DNA from: Dyadobacter frigoris
GTDB lineage: Bacteria > Bacteroidota > Bacteroidia > Cytophagales > Spirosomataceae
DNA: 64,000 nt
Direction of reading: 5' to 3'
Assembly: GCF_005280585.1 (NCBI RefSeq)
Contig: NZ_SZVO01000025.1
Span: forward strand, 1-64,000
Below the pieces are notes generated by a model. That model saw nothing but the letters and a program-made list of their open reading frames with translations, was not told the origin of the DNA and made no database searches. Position numbers and translations under genes: made by a program. Numbering within the stretch: the first letter of the stretch is position 1; every line of letters starts with the position of its first letter. Of the stretch, positions 61,718 to 64,000 are shown one piece after another.

Positions 61718-63067
61718 ATGGGAAATCAGGGAAGCGTATTTTTTCTATATAAAATTACCCTGGTAGCAGCTGTGGGCGGTTTATTGTTTGGATATGACAC
61801 GGCAGTGATCGCCGGTGCAATCGGATTTTTACAGATCAAATTCGATTTGTCTCCCTCCATGGTGGGCTGGGTAGCATCATGCGCATTGATCGGCTGTGTT
61901 TTTGGGGCGTTGTTTGCAGGTGCGTTAAGCGACTGGCTGGGAAGAAAAAAGATCCTGATCCTTTCCGCTATTTTATTTGGCATATCTTCCCTTGGAATCG
62001 CCGTTCCTTCCGATTTAAACTGGTTTGTCTTTTTCAGGATTATCGGCGGATTAGGTATCGGCATCGCTTCCATGTTAGCTCCGATGTATATTACCGAAAT
62101 TGCGCCAGCGGAAAAACGCGGCAGACTTGTGTCTATTAACCAGCTTGGAATCGTAACCGGAATTTTGCTGATTTATTTTGTCAATGCAGAAATCGCTGGA
62201 ATGTATGATGAAAGCTGGAATGTGGAAACCGGTTGGCGATGGATGTTTGGTTCAGGTATTTTCCCTTCGGTGATATTTTTGGTTTTACTATTTTTTGTAC
62301 CGGAAAGTCCACGCTGGCTTGCCAAACAAGGCAGAAACGAGGAAGCACTTTTTATCCTGACAAAAATAAACGGACCGCAAAAAGCAGGTTTGGAACTCGT
62401 CGAAATTAATCAGAATTTAAATACCGAATCGGTTTCATTTTCTGAAATTTTCAAACCCGGAATTAGGAAAGCGCTCGTTGTCGGGATTATTCTGGCTATG
62501 TTTTCTCAAATTACGGGCATTAACGCCATCATGTATTATGCGCCTGAAATTTTCAAATCTACCGGAGACGGATCGGATTCTGCTTTGCTGCAAACCATTT
62601 TAGTTGGTGTAGTGAATTTCCTGTTTACCATTGTTGCGATAAAATATGTGGACAAAGTGGGTAGAAAAAGTTTGTTACTAGCCGGTTCGGCTGGAATGAC
62701 GGTTTGTCTGGCTTTGATAGGCGGTGCTTTTTATCTTGATCTGGCCAAAGGTTATCTCGTTCTGATTTCGATTTTAGCCTACATCGCCTTTTTTGCACTT
62801 TCACTCGGGCCTTTAACTTTTGTGGTTATCGCTGAAATTTTCCCAAACCGCACCCGCGGACGCGCTATGTCCATCTGCGTTTTTGCCTTATGGATTTTTG
62901 TATTTATCGTTTCCCAATGTTTTCCAATTTTGCTTCAATCGATCGGAAACGCATTTACTTTCTGGATTTTCATGCTGATGTCGATCGGTGCGTTTCTGTT
63001 TGTCTGGAAATTTATTCCTGAAACGAAGGAAAAAACTTTGGAAGAAATGGAAAAACTTTGGTTGTAA
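61718..63067 (+). CDS. sugar porter family MFS transporter
   Basis: About 450 residues from ATG 61718 (MGNQGSVFFLYKITLVAAVG); a frame from 61652 overlaps the isomerase. Twelve membrane spans. The sugar porter signatures are GGLLFGYDTAVIAGA, DWLGRKK, ESPRWLAKQGR, QITGINAIMYY, DKVGRKS and PETKEKTLEEME. It is a proton-hexose symporter or facilitator in the inner membrane, and brings in the monosaccharide released by the glycosidases. Last gene of the operon, before a bidirectional terminator. Confidence 0.93.
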   Translation: MGNQGSVFFLYKITLVAAVGGLLFGYDTAVIAGAIGFLQIKFDLSPSMVGWVASCALIGCVFGALFAGALSDWLGRKKILILSAILFGISSLGIAVPSDLNWFVFFRIIGGLGIGIASMLAPMYITEIAPAEKRGRLVSINQLGIVTGILLIYFVNAEIAGMYDESWNVETGWRWMFGSGIFPSVIFLVLLFFVPESPRWLAKQGRNEEALFILTKINGPQKAGLELVEINQNLNTESVSFSEIFKPGIRKALVVGIILAMFSQITGINAIMYYAPEIFKSTGDGSDSALLQTILVGVVNFLFTIVAIKYVDKVGRKSLLLAGSAGMTVCLALIGGAFYLDLAKGYLVLISILAYIAFFALSLGPLTFVVIAEIFPNRTRGRAMSICVFALWIFVFIVSQCFPILLQSIGNAFTFWIFMLMSIGAFLFVWKFIPETKEKTLEEMEKLWL

Positions 63068-63074
63068 AAATATC

Positions 63075-63104
63075 ATCCGGTGCGGTTATAAAACCACACC
63101 GGAT
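63075..63104. terminator. bidirectional hairpin terminator
   Basis: ATCCGGTG-C-GGTT pairs with AACC-A-CACCGGAT (one internal mismatch) between the converging transporter and SRPBCC genes. Confidence 0.85.
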
Positions 63105-63116
63105 ATTATTAATAAC

Positions 63117-63566
63117 TTATTGCTCAGCTAATTCTTTAATTTTCTCCAAAGCCTTATCCCAGGCAGAAGACATCATTTCGAAATATTCCGGAGTTATATC
63201 GAGCTCAATTTCGAGATACGTTCCCCCATCAGTTTCTGATATTTTATAAGTTTCACGGCTGCCTTTCATCTGGTTTGCCATTTCACTTTCATAATCCTCT
63301 ACACCGCCTTCCAGCACTCCTTTATATTCAATCGTAAGCAATTGATTGGGCTGATTTACAACTATTTCTCCAATTAATCCCCTTTCGCTATCATCTTTAA
63401 AAACTGCCTTACTCCCTAATTTCCAATCGGTTATTGCGTAACATCCTACACTAAATTCATTATACCAAATCCTGATATACGGATCGGTAAACAATACATC
63501 CCAGACTCTTTCCTTGGGCGCTTTAATCAATATTGATTTTTGGATTAATGATTTTGTAGTTTCCAT
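63117..63566 (-). CDS. SRPBCC/AHSA1-domain protein
   Basis: A 149-residue protein with the START-like fold of the AHSA1 group: IQKSILIKAPKERVWDVLFT at the start, GEIVVNQPNQLLTIEYKG in the middle, and a C-terminal long helix (FEMMSSAWDKALEKIKELAE). Such proteins bind small hydrophobic ligands or Hsp90-like partners; no specific role can be given. It is a single gene opposite the sugar operon. Confidence 0.85.
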   Translation of the reverse strand: METTKSLIQKSILIKAPKERVWDVLFTDPYIRIWYNEFSVGCYAITDWKLGSKAVFKDDSERGLIGEIVVNQPNQLLTIEYKGVLEGGVEDYESEMANQMKGSRETYKISETDGGTYLEIELDITPEYFEMMSSAWDKALEKIKELAEQ

Positions 63567-63706
63567 AGTTTTGAATTTAATCAGTGAAATTGATTTGTTA
63601 AATTCATTGATTTTGCAAATTTAACATCTTATCAAAAAATGCAGGCGGTGTAATCAAGACGATATTGAGGGTTGATTGCGACAGATTTTCATTCTATTTT
63701 TGAAAT

Positions 63707-64000
63707 ATGAAACACATAGCTATTCTCGTTCCCAAAGGTGCTGCGGCGTTGAGCTGTATTGAAGGTCCGTTCAATATGTTCACCAAAATCAATGAGTTTC
63801 TGGAAAGCAAAGGAAAACCGGCCTTGTTTGATGTAAAGCTCGTCGGACTTTCCAAAGAGCCGGAAATTTATGACCGATTATTTCGGGTATATCCGGATGC
63901 TACCATTGATGAAATTCAAAAAACGGATCTGATCATTATTCCGGCTGTTAATGGCGACAGAGAGGCAGTGATAGAAGCTAACAAAGAGTTCTTTCCATGG
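63707..64000 (+). CDS. GlxA-type regulator, N-terminal part (cut by window edge)
   Basis: ATG at 63707; 98 residues are visible to the window edge. MKHIAILVPKGAAALSCIEG and the following GPFNMFTKINEFLES, then LFDVKLVGLSKE, match the DJ-1/PfpI domain of GlxA-type AraC regulators, in which the expected nucleophile region and HTH lie beyond the window. The identity of the C-terminal part is an expectation, not seen. Confidence 0.65.
   Translation, partial: MKHIAILVPKGAAALSCIEGPFNMFTKINEFLESKGKPALFDVKLVGLSKEPEIYDRLFRVYPDATIDEIQKTDLIIIPAVNGDREAVIEANKEFFPW

Noticed and set aside
1..64000. tRNA, rRNA and CRISPR arrays
   Set aside because: No cloverleaf, ribosomal RNA signature or regularly spaced repeat was recognised on either strand by eye.

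Overview
The window looks like chromosomal DNA of a Bacteroidota bacterium of the order Cytophagales, most like Dyadobacter or a close relative in Spirosomaceae; the genus is an inference. The evidence is a SusC/SusD pair, beta-barrel proteins of Bacteroidota type, almost no Shine-Dalgarno sequences, AraC regulators of Bacteroidota type, and small families (DUF6934, the 99-residue 'PRPP synthetase-like' family) that I know mainly from this phylum. No rRNA, tRNA or CRISPR array was seen.

Region 1 (1-14.3 kb) is accessory and scarred. It holds a frameshifted tyrosine recombinase at the left edge, a YhcG-type nuclease, two VOC proteins, a CrtO-like membrane protein, the metal P-type ATPases MgtA and CopB, a frameshifted IS110 transposase, a frameshifted DUF6934 gene with a 55-codon partner, a leucine-rich-repeat protein, and a Pr6Pr membrane gene whose 3' end is duplicated around an inserted gene. 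Direct repeats (8541-8788 and 11355-11625) flank the IS110 block, and a short intergenic repeat recurs between the small genes.

Region 2 (14.3-40.4 kb) reads as one low-oxygen and general-stress island. Class I aldolase, phosphoglucomutase, an alcohol dehydrogenase, a succinate-semialdehyde-type dehydrogenase and a fermentative-type D-lactate dehydrogenase supply carbon and redox metabolism. BON-domain proteins, SHOCT, HdeD, a stress lipoprotein, DUF1269, YtxH and a Dps-like protein supply stress functions. Its likely controller is at 36.2-38.4 kb: a histidine kinase whose PAS domain keeps the FixL haem histidine and distal arginine, overlapping by 4 bp a receiver-Crp/Fnr fusion. A 16-bp element, AGTTRYATNAATCACA, occurs seven times between 8.6 and 33.3 kb, in three cases 80-86 bp upstream of a start codon in the same orientation. 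I propose that it marks an oxygen- or stress-responsive regulon controlled by this system, and I rate this the most interesting content of the window.

Region 3 (40.4-48.2 kb) holds an SGNH hydrolase, two AraC/aldo-keto-reductase modules with a decayed third reductase between them, and an Rpn-family nuclease whose 3' end is duplicated, closed by a very strong bidirectional hairpin terminator.

Region 4 (48.2-63.1 kb) is a polysaccharide utilisation locus, probably for alpha-mannosides: SusD, SusC and a GntR/UTRA regulator on the minus strand face GH92, a six-hairpin glycosidase-like lipoprotein, a ROK kinase, a large mannose-6-phosphate isomerase and a sugar porter on the plus strand. The logic is import, hydrolysis, uptake, phosphorylation and entry into glycolysis as fructose-6-phosphate. 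Three palindromes of the TATGT-N4-ACATA type sit at susC, at the regulator and before GH92, and are likely GntR operators. The window ends with an SRPBCC protein and the start of a GlxA-type regulator.
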